A stretch of DNA of 22,484 nt from DASSTJ01 sp035707965 (GCA_035707965.1 DASSTJ010000139.1:1-22484); one strand, 5' to 3'; shown: positions 15,843-22,484, counted from the stretch's first letter. A program made the numbers and translations. Notes: generated by a model from the letters alone, not told the origin.

Positions 15843-17203
15843 GACGCCGGGACCAGGCCGAGTCGCACGCCGAGGTTCGAGGTCATCGCGCCCGTTGGGT
15901 CGAGGCGGTCACGGTCACGCCGCCACTCGTGCAGCCGCGGGTACATGGCCTCGACGTGGTCGGCGTCGAGCCGCGAGTCCTTCGTCAGGTACACGCGTCC
16001 GCCGTGGTCCGCCACGAGGTCGTCGAGGTGCTGCAGGGCCGGTTCGAGTCCGCTCCACCGACGCGGGAAGTCCAGGGCCATGCTCCACCCGGCGTCCGCG
16101 AAGCCGAGCGGCGCCGCCGCGCTGCCGGTGAACCGCTTGAGAACGGCCAGGGCGGGGGGCACCCGTTGGCGACGCAGCACGTCCAGCACCGTCTCGAGCT
16201 GGTCGACGGCGTCCCCCGGCAGCAGCAGCTGGTACTGCACCAGCCCCAGGCTGCCGAACGCCCCTGGCCACCAGCCGATCGCGTCGAGCGGGAGCAGGGC
16301 CTTGTCCATCGGCACCAGCTGTCCTCGACCGGTGGACGTGAGCCACCAGTGGCCGGCGTCCGCCGCGCGGATGGTGGGTCGGCCGATGACGCCGGCTCCC
16401 GGCAGCGAGGGGAAGCGACGTCCTCGGCGTCTGGTGACGCTCGGTGGCGCGTCCGCACCGTCCGCCGGTCGGCACACGTCGACCAGCGCGCGCCCTCGGC
16501 CTCCGCCGCCGGTCGCGTCGAGCCAGGCGGCGACGTGCAGCTGGGGGTCGTGCTGCTGGCGGCGCGAGAGGGACTCCACGACGCTCAGGGTCTCGGTCAG
16601 CGTCCCCGCGCGCAGCCGGTGCCGCACCGCCGTCCTCGCGGTGGCGGGCGCGAGCCGGACCGCCACCAGGTCGATGACGCCGGTCAGTCCGAGCCCGCCG
16701 ACGGTGGCCCAGAACCCGCCCGGGTCCTGGCTGGGGCTGAGGCGGACGCCAGAGCCGTCCGGCTGCAGGAGCGTCATCCAGTCCACGTGCTCGCCGAACG
16801 ACCCGGCACCGGGCTGGTTCTTGCCGTGGACGTCGCTCGCGATCGCGCCCCCGACCGTGACGTCAGCGGCGCCCGGCAGCACCGGAACCCGCCAGCCGTG
16901 CGGTGCCGCCAGCGCGGTGAGCCTGCGCAAGGTCAGTCCCGACTGCACAACAGCGACCCCGCCGTCCAGGTCGAGGTCGACCAGCCGGGTGCGGCTGCTC
17001 ATGTCGAGCACCTGGCCGCCTTCGACAGCCGGCAGGGCGGCATCGCCGTAGCTGAGCCCGGACCCGCGGACGGTGATGGGCGCGCAGGCGCTCGCGGACC
17101 TCACTGCTCGACCGAGGTCGTCGTGAGCCGCGGGGGTCCGGACGCGACCCAGGCGACCGGGGCCACGGCCCCATCCGGTGAGCGGGGACAGGCTCGAGAC
17201 CAT
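15839..17203 (-). CDS. dprE1: decaprenylphosphoryl-beta-D-ribose 2'-oxidase DprE1
   Basis: FAD-dependent oxidase of the VAO fold (454 aa) that oxidises the 2'-OH of decaprenylphosphoryl-ribose in the periplasmic face pathway to DPA. Matches to the mycobacterial enzyme run throughout: RGSGLSYGDAA (46-56), LPGAADVTVGGAIASDVHGKN (109-129), FWATVGGLGLTG (164-175), the LVQYQLLLPG region, VLKRFTG and the C-terminal YLTKDSR (405-411, with the active-site Lys408). ATG 17203 has GGAGG 8 nt upstream; GTG 17233 in frame is weaker. The residue aligned with Cys387 of the tuberculosis enzyme, the covalent target of benzothiazinones, is Ala376 (GWSMALDFP). A YCTCAG-N5-CCTCAG box lies 46-62 nt upstream. ATGA overlap with dprE2. 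Confidence 0.92.
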   Translation of the reverse strand: MVSSLSPLTGWGRGPGRLGRVRTPAAHDDLGRAVRSASACAPITVRGSGLSYGDAALPAVEGGQVLDMSSRTRLVDLDLDGGVAVVQSGLTLRRLTALAAPHGWRVPVLPGAADVTVGGAIASDVHGKNQPGAGSFGEHVDWMTLLQPDGSGVRLSPSQDPGGFWATVGGLGLTGVIDLVAVRLAPATARTAVRHRLRAGTLTETLSVVESLSRRQQHDPQLHVAAWLDATGGGGRGRALVDVCRPADGADAPPSVTRRRGRRFPSLPGAGVIGRPTIRAADAGHWWLTSTGRGQLVPMDKALLPLDAIGWWPGAFGSLGLVQYQLLLPGDAVDQLETVLDVLRRQRVPPALAVLKRFTGSAAAPLGFADAGWSMALDFPRRWSGLEPALQHLDDLVADHGGRVYLTKDSRLDADHVEAMYPRLHEWRRDRDRLDPTGAMTSNLGVRLGLVPAS

Positions 17204-17231
17204 GCTGTGTTCCTCCGTGTGCGGACGGCGC

Positions 17232-17265
17232 ACGCTACGAAGCCGTTGCTGAGGGCGGGCTGAGG
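17232..17265 (-). promoter_or_regulatory. direct-repeat operator plus -10 upstream of dprE1
   Basis: On the - strand CTCAG-CCCGCC-CTCAG (17264 down to 17249, preceded by C), 11-bp period. After 11 nt comes TAGCGT (17237-17232), a good actinobacterial -10 (TANNNT). A start near 17225 leaves a leader of about 22 nt that contains the GGAGG ribosome-binding site. The box occupies the -35 region, as expected for an activator of the OmpR type. Confidence 0.7.
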
Positions 17266-17283
17266 TCGCGGACTGCGGCGTCC

Positions 17284-17322
17284 GTGGACCTGGTCCGTGC
17301 CCGGTGGACCTGCCGGTGCCCG
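17284..17322. repeat. two-copy imperfect tandem repeat (20 and 19 bp)
   Basis: Unit 1 (17284-17303) and unit 2 (17304-17322) share GTGGACCTG at the start and GTGCCCG at the end, differing only in the 4- or 3-base middle (GTCC versus CCG). The array sits immediately after the PIG-L stop codon and upstream of the dprE1 promoter. GGACC/GGTCC inverted symmetry within unit 1 could also serve RNA structure. Its role is unknown. Confidence 0.6.
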
Positions 17323-17323
17323 G

Positions 17324-18118
17324 TCACAGACCGTCGAACACGTCCCGGGCGCGTGCCTGGGGGCGAGAGGCGTCGACGAACCACTCGTGGCCCACGACGG
17401 CTCGCAGGATCGGGGACGGGAGGCGAAGGAGCAGGTCGAGCGTGCGTGGGCCGACGTCGGAGGTCGTCTGGCTGACGTGCGCTGCCATCGCGGCGCGCTT
17501 CTCGCCCAGGTGGTCACGGACGTCGATGGTGTGGGTGATGGCGGAGCGGGGTGTGAACGCCCGCAGGAAGTCGTGAGGGTCGACGGAGTCGAGGAGGCCG
17601 GGCACCCGGGCGCCGAGGCGGACGGCGCGGTGCAGGCGCTCTCGCGGGAGCGTCGCCTGCAGCACGACGGGAGTACGAGCCTGGCGGGCCGCCTCCGCTC
17701 CCACCCGGTGCACCTGCCGGTGGTCCGGATGGCCGTAGCCGCCCGCGGCGTCGTAGGTCGTCAGCACGTCGGCGTGCTCTTCCCGCAACAGCTCGGCAAG
17801 AGGGACTGCGGCCTCCGCGACGCTGAGCCGGCTGAAGACGTGCGGGTCGTCGCGGGCCGAGTCCCGCCAGCCCGAGTCGGGGAACCCCAGTCGCACCAGC
17901 CGCGCGCAGCCGAGGGCTGCCGCGGCCGCGTCGAGCTCGTCCGAGCGACGCGCGCCGAGGTCGGGACGCAGCGCGGACGCTGCGAGCCCGGCCTCGCCGT
18001 CCGTGGCGACGACGAGGATGACGCGGTGACCTTGCGCTGACGCGCGGGCCAGCGTGCCGCCGGTAAGAAGGGCCTCGTCGTCGGGGTGGGCGTGGAACGA
18101 CACCACGGTGCGCCGCAT
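17324..18118 (-). CDS. PIG-L/LmbE family deacetylase
   Basis: Zinc-dependent N-deacetylase family (264 aa), whose members remove acetyl groups from GlcNAc-type sugars (GlcNAc-PI, GlcNAc-inositol in mycothiol synthesis, mycothiol conjugates, antibiotic intermediates). Metal-site motifs are intact: A-H-P-D-D-E (H11, D13, D14) near the N-terminus and G-H-P-D-H with H130/H133 plus H137 (GYGHPDHRQVH). The ATG at 18118 directly precedes VVSFHAHPDDE and is the natural start, but no ribosome-binding site is visible, so a short-leader or leaderless mRNA is possible. It is not clearly MshB or Mca. Its position at the head of the DPA gene unit, divergent from a glycosyltransferase operon, suggests it works on an amino sugar of an envelope glycolipid or glycan; this is inference. 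Confidence 0.9.
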   Translation of the reverse strand: MRRTVVSFHAHPDDEALLTGGTLARASAQGHRVILVVATDGEAGLAASALRPDLGARRSDELDAAAAALGCARLVRLGFPDSGWRDSARDDPHVFSRLSVAEAAVPLAELLREEHADVLTTYDAAGGYGHPDHRQVHRVGAEAARQARTPVVLQATLPRERLHRAVRLGARVPGLLDSVDPHDFLRAFTPRSAITHTIDVRDHLGEKRAAMAAHVSQTTSDVGPRTLDLLLRLPSPILRAVVGHEWFVDASRPQARARDVFDGL

Positions 18119-18172
18119 GGGCTCAGGGTGGCACCGCCGTCCGCGCGCGCCCAGGGACGTCGTCCGGCCGTC

Positions 18173-18206
18173 TCTCAGCGGACCCTCAGGATCCTGCCCG
18201 AACCAT
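18173..18206 (+). promoter_or_regulatory. direct-repeat operator plus -10 in the divergent intergenic region
   Basis: On the + strand CTCAG-CGGACC-CTCAG (18174-18189, preceded by T), 11-bp period, followed after 11 nt by AACCAT (18201-18206) in -10 position. The predicted transcription start, 7 nt further on, is 18213, the GTG start codon of the flippase-like gene, which would make the mRNA leaderless. The same region separates the divergent PIG-L gene, whose start lies 55 nt away. Confidence 0.6.
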
Positions 18207-18212
18207 GGCGCT

Positions 18213-19295
18213 GTGGTGACCTCGTCGACCCGGCCGCTGCCGGTCCCCGCCGGTCGCGTGCTGGGCGCACTCGGCGGCAGGTGGACGGGGGTCGCGACGA
18301 CGGTCATGGTCGGCGCCTGCGTCGCGCTCGTCGCGGTGGTGCCGTCGGCCGCTGGGTCGTCCTGGCACGGCGTCCTCCACCAGGTGCGAGGCATGGACGT
18401 CGGGTGGCTGGTGGTGCTCACCGCGGTGTGGTGGGCGGGGCTGTGGGCGCACAGCTTCGTGCTGACCGCGTCGCTGCCAGGGCTGACCTCGAGGCGCGCC
18501 ATCGGCCTGAACCTCGCCGGCAGCGCCGTCGCGAACTCCGTCCCGCTGGGCGGTGGCCTCAGCGTCGCGGTCACCTCGGCGATGATCTCGTCCTGGGGGT
18601 TCAACCCGGCGGCCTTGGGTGCCTTCCTGACGGTCAGCACCGTCGCCAACCTGGTCGTCCGGCTGGCGGCGGGGGCCGCCGCTCTCGTGTGGCTCACCGG
18701 CAGCGTGCCCGGCTCCATCGGCCCCGGCAGGGTCGCGACGCTGGCGGTCCTCGTCACGCTCTGCCTGGTCGCCGTCGCCACGTGCCTGTCCACCGACCGC
18801 GCCGCGGCGACGACCGTCGCGTGGTGCGGTCGAGCGCTGCGGCGCCTTCGTCGCACCGGCGACCCGGCGCGCTGCCGCACCGACGGGCTGGCGGGGGTGC
18901 GCCTTCGCCACCACGTGGTGCGGCTCGTGAGGCGCTCGTGGTTGCGGCTGGGGGGCGGGATGGTCGCCTACATCCTGCTGCTCTCGGTGCTGCTGGACCT
19001 GGCGCTGCACGCGCTGGGCACGCCGATCGCGTGGCCTCTCGTGCTCGCAACCGTTGCGCTGGAACGGTTGGTGACCGCCGTGCCCGTCACGCCGGGCGGT
19101 GTCGGGATCGCCGAGCTGACCGTCACCGGCTGCCTGGCCGTCGCCGGCGCCCCAGCGGTTGACGCAGCGGCCGGCGCCTTGGTCTACCGGCTCTTCACGT
19201 ACTTCATCGAGATCCCGGTGGGCCTGCTGGTGGCCGGCGCCTGGGGATGGGCCCAGTCCCGCGCGCCAGCCCGGCCGGCGTGGCGAGCCGCATGA
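18213..19295 (+). CDS. lysylphosphatidylglycerol synthase TM-domain/flippase-like membrane protein
   Basis: Polytopic membrane protein (360 aa) of the family that includes the transmembrane half of MprF and related putative lipid or glycolipid flippases. Hydrophobic segments are visible at about 27-45, 63-85, 133-161, 174-193, 246-268 and 325-347, with others between them. The family signature near the C-terminal third is T-P-G-G-V-G-I-A-E (293-301), preceded by ALERLVTAVPV. There is no aminoacyl-transferase domain. Two consecutive GTG codons (18213, 18216) can start it, and no ribosome-binding site is present. A -10-like hexamer 7 nt upstream supports leaderless translation. It overlaps the glycosyltransferase by 4 nt (ATGA), so a role in moving or organising the lipid-linked product of that enzyme, or of the DPA pathway, is a reasonable inference. 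Confidence 0.85.
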   Translation: MVTSSTRPLPVPAGRVLGALGGRWTGVATTVMVGACVALVAVVPSAAGSSWHGVLHQVRGMDVGWLVVLTAVWWAGLWAHSFVLTASLPGLTSRRAIGLNLAGSAVANSVPLGGGLSVAVTSAMISSWGFNPAALGAFLTVSTVANLVVRLAAGAAALVWLTGSVPGSIGPGRVATLAVLVTLCLVAVATCLSTDRAAATTVAWCGRALRRLRRTGDPARCRTDGLAGVRLRHHVVRLVRRSWLRLGGGMVAYILLLSVLLDLALHALGTPIAWPLVLATVALERLVTAVPVTPGGVGIAELTVTGCLAVAGAPAVDAAAGALVYRLFTYFIEIPVGLLVAGAWGWAQSRAPARPAWRAA

Positions 19296-20371
19296 GGATC
19301 CTTCACGTCAGCGACGTGTACGAGCCGAGGCTCGGGGGGATCGAGCGGCAGGTCGCCGACCTGGCCGCGCAGCAGCGGCGTCGCGGCCACCGGTCGACCG
19401 TGCTGACCGCGACGCACGGCCCCGCTGGACCGCACCTGCTGCGCTGGCCCTCGGCGATGGCGCAACCGTTGACGGCGTTGCAGCACACGGCACCGGACGT
19501 CGTGCACTGCCACAGCTCTGTCATGTCCCCCTTGGCGTGGTCGGTGGCACGAGCGGCCTCTCGACGTGGCGTCCCCACCGTCGTGACCATGCACTCGCTG
19601 GTGGCGTCGCGATCGCTGCAGTCGCTGCCGCTCCGTGCTCTCGCCGCGCGGCTGCCCGCCGGTGTGGTGTGGAGTGCCGTGAGCACCGTCGCCGCGACTG
19701 CCCTTCAGGGTGTGGTGGGACGCGACGTCCAGGTGCTGCACAACGGCATCGACCCGTCGTGGTGGAGGACGTCGGACGTCGGCACGCGTAGCCCGCTGAC
19801 CGTGGTGTCGGTGATGCGGCTGGCGGCCCGCAAGCGCCCGCTGTCCCTGGTGCACACGCTGCACGAGGTCGACCGGCACCTCGGCGGGAGCGTGCCGTGG
19901 ACGGCGGTGATCGCCGGGTCCGGCCCCCAAGAGACCGCTGTGCGCAGGGAGATCGGCCGACGCGGTCTGGAGGACGTCGTACGGCTGGCAGGTCGGTTGG
20001 AGCACGCCGCCGTGGTGGACCTGCTGGCGCGGTCCGACCTCTACGTCGCTCCGGCGCTGCTGGAGTCCTTCGGGATCGCCGCGCTCGAGGCCAGGTGCGC
20101 GGGGGTGCCGGTCGTCGGCGTCCGGGGGACGGGGGTGGCGGAGTTCGTCCGGCACGACGTCGACGGCCTCCTGGTCGATGACGGCAGCGAGATGGTGGAC
20201 GCCGTCGCCGGCCTGCTCCGTGAGCCGGCCCGACTGCGAGACCTGGCCCGAGCCTCCGCGGAGAGCGCCCCGCGGCAGTCGTGGTCGCACGTCCTGCAGC
20301 GCTGCGACGAGCTGTACGAGCGGGCCGCGTGGCAGACTTCTGGCGCCCACCGGACCGCCGCCGTTCACTGA
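19292..20371 (+). CDS. GT4-family glycosyltransferase
   Basis: GT-B fold glycosyltransferase (359 aa) that uses a nucleotide sugar to modify a lipid or glycan acceptor at the cytoplasmic face. The N-terminus has the typical glycine-rich acceptor loop (VYEPRLGGIERQVADLA, 9-25). The C-terminal domain has the RLAARKRP segment (176-183), IAGSGPQ (207-213) and the E-x7-E motif (E258/E266 in ESFGIAALEA), followed by GVPVVGVRGTGVAEFV. It starts in an ATGA overlap with the membrane protein and lies 11 nt before the sensor kinase, so all three genes form one operon. With the divergent PIG-L deacetylase the set recalls glycolipid or GlcNAc-inositol-type synthesis (glycosyltransfer then deacetylation), but sugar and acceptor are unknown. 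Confidence 0.9.
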   Translation: MRILHVSDVYEPRLGGIERQVADLAAQQRRRGHRSTVLTATHGPAGPHLLRWPSAMAQPLTALQHTAPDVVHCHSSVMSPLAWSVARAASRRGVPTVVTMHSLVASRSLQSLPLRALAARLPAGVVWSAVSTVAATALQGVVGRDVQVLHNGIDPSWWRTSDVGTRSPLTVVSVMRLAARKRPLSLVHTLHEVDRHLGGSVPWTAVIAGSGPQETAVRREIGRRGLEDVVRLAGRLEHAAVVDLLARSDLYVAPALLESFGIAALEARCAGVPVVGVRGTGVAEFVRHDVDGLLVDDGSEMVDAVAGLLREPARLRDLARASAESAPRQSWSHVLQRCDELYERAAWQTSGAHRTAAVH

Positions 20372-20382
20372 CCAGGACCGCC

Positions 20383-21816
20383 ATGCCTCGTCGTTCACCG
20401 AGCGGACGACGCCGCGCCTGGCGCGGGATCCGTGGGCGCTCGACCGCCGTGGTCGTCGTCGTGCTCGCCGTGACGCTGCTGGCCGGTGCCGCCGCGTTCC
20501 TCACCCTGCTGCAGCGCGAGCTCCTGGCCACGGCTCGCGGCGCGGCCCACGGGCAGGCCGGGGAGCTCGCGGCCCAGCTCGAGCGTGGTGGCGTGCCCGC
20601 AGTGGCGGACCTCGTGGACTCCACCGCTCGAGCTGGCGACCTGATCCAGGTCATGGACGGGTCGGGCGCGATCGTCGCCGCCTCCAGCCGGCGGGCCGAG
20701 CAGCGCCCTCTGACCACCGTCTCGGCCGCTCCGGGTGAGGTCGTCGACGTGCCGGCCGGGCGGCTTCCGCTCATCGACGACGACGCCCCGTACCTGCTGG
20801 TGGTGGCCGGTGCCACCCGGTCAGGAGCGTCCTACCGCGTGGTCGTCGCGACGTCGATCGACGCGCAGCAGGAGTCGGTGGCCACCGCCCTGTCCCTGCT
20901 GCTGATCGGGCTCCCGCTGCTGCTGCTGCTCGTGGGTGTCGCGACGTGGCAGCTGGTGGGACGGACGCTCCGCCCCGTGGAGCAGCTGCGTCGCCGGGTC
21001 AACGAGATCGGTGCACGCAACGTCGGCGACCGGCTGACGGTGCCGGAGCAGGACGACGAGATCGCTCGCCTGGCCATCACGTTGAACGGGATGCTCGAAC
21101 GGCTCGACGACGCTTCTCGGGCCCAGCAGCGGTTCATCGCGGACGCCAGCCACGAGCTGCGCAGCCCGCTCTCCACGCTGACCGCGTCGGTCGAGCTCGC
21201 TCGCGCGGACGCCTCCGGGCAGACCTGGGCCGAGACGTCGGAGCTCGTCGCCAGCGAGGTCGACCGCATGACGAACCTCGTGGCAGACCTGCTGCTCCTG
21301 GCGAAGGCGGACGAGCACGGCCTGCCGCTGCACCTGGCGGACGTGGACCTCGACGACCTCGTGAGCGCGGAGGCGCGGCGCCTTTCTGCGGTCACCGCTG
21401 CGCGTGTCGAGCTCGACGCCGCACCGGCTCGCCTCCGCGGTGACAGCCGCCGGCTCGCGCAGGTGCTGGCCAACCTCGGCGACAACGCCGCTCGCCATGC
21501 CCGCACCCGCATCCGGATCTCGCTGAGGGTCGGTGAGGGCGGTGCCAGGGGCAGGGACCACAGCACCTTCGCCGTCGTGGACGTCGATGACGACGGGCCG
21601 GGCATCCCGGAGGGTGAACGCGAACGCGTCTTCGAACGGTTCGTGCGCCTGGACGACAGCCGCGACCGCAGCCGCGGCGGCAGCGGCCTCGGCCTCGCGA
21701 TCGTTCGCGAGCTGGTCCGAGGCCACGGCGGCACGGTCGAGGCCACCACCTCGCCGTTGGGCGGTTGCCGCATGGAGCTGCGACTGCCGCTGAGCCCGGA
21801 CGACGAAGGCGGGTGA
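20383..21816 (+). CDS. sensor histidine kinase (HAMP, HisKA, HATPase)
   Basis: Membrane sensor kinase (477 aa). Domain order: TM1 about 20-43; extracytoplasmic sensor about 44-166, with no domain I recognise; TM2 about 167-190; HAMP 190-244 (RTLRPVEQLRRRVNEIG, then DDEIARLAITLNGML); HisKA with the phospho-acceptor His257 (SHELRSPLS); and an ATPase domain with N-box (VLANLGDNAARHA, 361-373), G1 (DDDGPGIPEG) and G2 (GGSGLGLAIV). ATG 20383 has AGGA 5 nt upstream, 11 nt after the glycosyltransferase stop. It is the last gene of an operon headed by the direct-repeat promoter box. Its likely partner, an OmpR-family regulator, is encoded on the opposite strand, with only 19 nt between the two stop codons. 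Confidence 0.93.
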   Translation: MPRRSPSGRRRAWRGIRGRSTAVVVVVLAVTLLAGAAAFLTLLQRELLATARGAAHGQAGELAAQLERGGVPAVADLVDSTARAGDLIQVMDGSGAIVAASSRRAEQRPLTTVSAAPGEVVDVPAGRLPLIDDDAPYLLVVAGATRSGASYRVVVATSIDAQQESVATALSLLLIGLPLLLLLVGVATWQLVGRTLRPVEQLRRRVNEIGARNVGDRLTVPEQDDEIARLAITLNGMLERLDDASRAQQRFIADASHELRSPLSTLTASVELARADASGQTWAETSELVASEVDRMTNLVADLLLLAKADEHGLPLHLADVDLDDLVSAEARRLSAVTAARVELDAAPARLRGDSRRLAQVLANLGDNAARHARTRIRISLRVGEGGARGRDHSTFAVVDVDDDGPGIPEGERERVFERFVRLDDSRDRSRGGSGLGLAIVRELVRGHGGTVEATTSPLGGCRMELRLPLSPDDEGG

Positions 21817-21835
21817 GGTCAGGGGTCTGCCGTCC

Positions 21836-22484
21836 TCAGCCGCCGTCCGCGGCCATCCGGTACCCCATGCCCCGCACGGTCTCGATCGCGTGCCGCCCGA
21901 AGGGAAGGTCGATCTTGCGGCGCAGGTAGCCGACGTACACCTCGACGATGTTGGGGTCGCCGTCGAAGGCGGGGTCCCACACGGCATCGAGGATCTGCGC
22001 CTTGGTGACGACGTCCCCCCGGTGGTGCAGCAGGCACTCCAGCAGGCCGTACTCGCGCGGGGTCAGCGAGATGGATGTGCCCCCCCGGGCGACCTCGCGG
22101 CTGGCGGGGTCGAGCGTGAGGTCGCCCGCGGACATCACGACGGGCCGTTCGGGCGCGCCGCGACGGATGAGCGCACGCAGCCGGGCGATGAGGACGACGA
22201 AGCTGAATGGCTTGGTGACGTAGTCGTCGGCGCCCAGGTCGAAGGCGTCACCCTGGTCGTAGTCGCCGTCCTTCGCCGTCAGCATGAGGATGGGGACCCA
22301 GTTGCCCTGGGCCCGCAGCTGCTTGACGACGTCGTAGCCGTTGAGCTTGGGCAGCATGATGTCCAGGACCATCACGTCGTACTCGTTCTCGGTGGCCGCC
22401 CACACCGCGTCGTTGCCGTCGTGCACGACGTCGACCACGAAACCGTCCTGGCTCAGGCCGCGCCGGACCGTCTCGGCGAGGCCC
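21836..22484 (-). CDS. OmpR-family response regulator, 5' partial
   Basis: Receiver plus winged-helix DNA-binding protein. The frame continues to the window edge (GLAETVRRGLSQDGFVVDV), so roughly the first 15-20 residues including the acidic pocket are missing. Visible receiver landmarks are the phospho-acceptor Asp in VMVLDIMLPKLNGYD (codon 22361-22363), the switch Thr in LMLTAKDG and the Lys of VTKPFS. The C-terminal trans_reg_C domain is complete (LTPREYGLLECLL, then VWDPAFDGDPNIVEVYVGYLRRKI and IETVRGMGYRM). Regulators of this type bind tandem direct repeats of about 11-bp period, which is the geometry of the three YCTCAG-N5-CCTCAG boxes in this locus; it is their best candidate ligand. 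Likely partner of the convergent sensor kinase. Confidence 0.94.
   Translation of the reverse strand, partial: GLAETVRRGLSQDGFVVDVVHDGNDAVWAATENEYDVMVLDIMLPKLNGYDVVKQLRAQGNWVPILMLTAKDGDYDQGDAFDLGADDYVTKPFSFVVLIARLRALIRRGAPERPVVMSAGDLTLDPASREVARGGTSISLTPREYGLLECLLHHRGDVVTKAQILDAVWDPAFDGDPNIVEVYVGYLRRKIDLPFGRHAIETVRGMGYRMAADGG

Noticed and set aside
17324..18880. PIG-L gene extended upstream to a 518-codon - strand frame
   Set aside because: The extension would cover the divergent promoter region and the flippase-like gene; the PIG-L family N-terminus (VVSFHAHPDDE) begins right after ATG 18118.
1..22484. CRISPR arrays, tRNA or rRNA genes, insertion sequences or att sites
   Set aside because: No regular repeat-spacer structure, no tRNA-like cloverleaf sequence, no transposase or integrase and no terminal inverted repeats were seen.

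Overview
The window is high-GC actinobacterial DNA: strong G/C preference at third codon positions, frequent GTG starts and tightly overlapping genes. It has a decaprenyl-phosphoryl-arabinose (DPA) gene set and a chemotaxis receptor. Together these suggest a motile actinobacterium with arabinose in its envelope (for example the Kineosporiales, Geodermatophilales or Pseudonocardiales); the taxonomy is inference only.

Left part (1-8460, + strand): one long catabolic operon whose 5' end lies outside the window. It encodes two ATPases of an oligopeptide/nickel-type ABC importer, an alpha/beta-hydrolase-fold protein that has lost its catalytic Ser and His, a class III CoA-transferase, a metal-dependent cyclase/formamidase-type hydrolase, an MmgE/PrpD protein, a hydantoinase/dihydroorotase-like cyclic amidohydrolase and a CitE-like C-C lyase. 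Nearly every junction is a 4- or 8-nt overlap. The set looks like uptake, ring opening, CoA activation and C-C cleavage of an unidentified N-heterocyclic or cyclic-imide substrate. A hairpin follows the last gene.

Middle (8461-12064, + strand): a possible sigma-28-type promoter, a four-helix-bundle chemoreceptor (MCP), and a membrane PAS-EAL cyclic-di-GMP phosphodiesterase. They are followed by about 240 nt that look coding but have no convincing start.

Right part (12065-22484): an envelope glycoconjugate locus. On the - strand, in transcription order, are a PIG-L deacetylase, dprE1, dprE2, a phosphodiester-glycosidase-family protein, a UbiA/DPPR synthase and an SGNH-hydrolase lipoprotein. 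Diverging on the + strand are an LPG-synthase/flippase-like membrane protein, a GT4 glycosyltransferase and a sensor histidine kinase. The kinase converges tail-to-tail on an OmpR-family response regulator (- strand, cut by the window end).

The most striking signal is a 17-bp direct repeat, YCTCAG-N5-CCTCAG (11-bp period). I found it exactly three times. Each copy is just upstream of a start codon and on the coding sense of the gene it precedes: dprE1, the phosphodiester-glycosidase gene and the flippase-like gene. Each is followed 11 nt later by a plausible -10 hexamer. This is the geometry of an OmpR-family activator site, and the adjacent two-component system is the obvious candidate. If so, the locus is a self-contained regulon in which the kinase lies inside one of the target operons.
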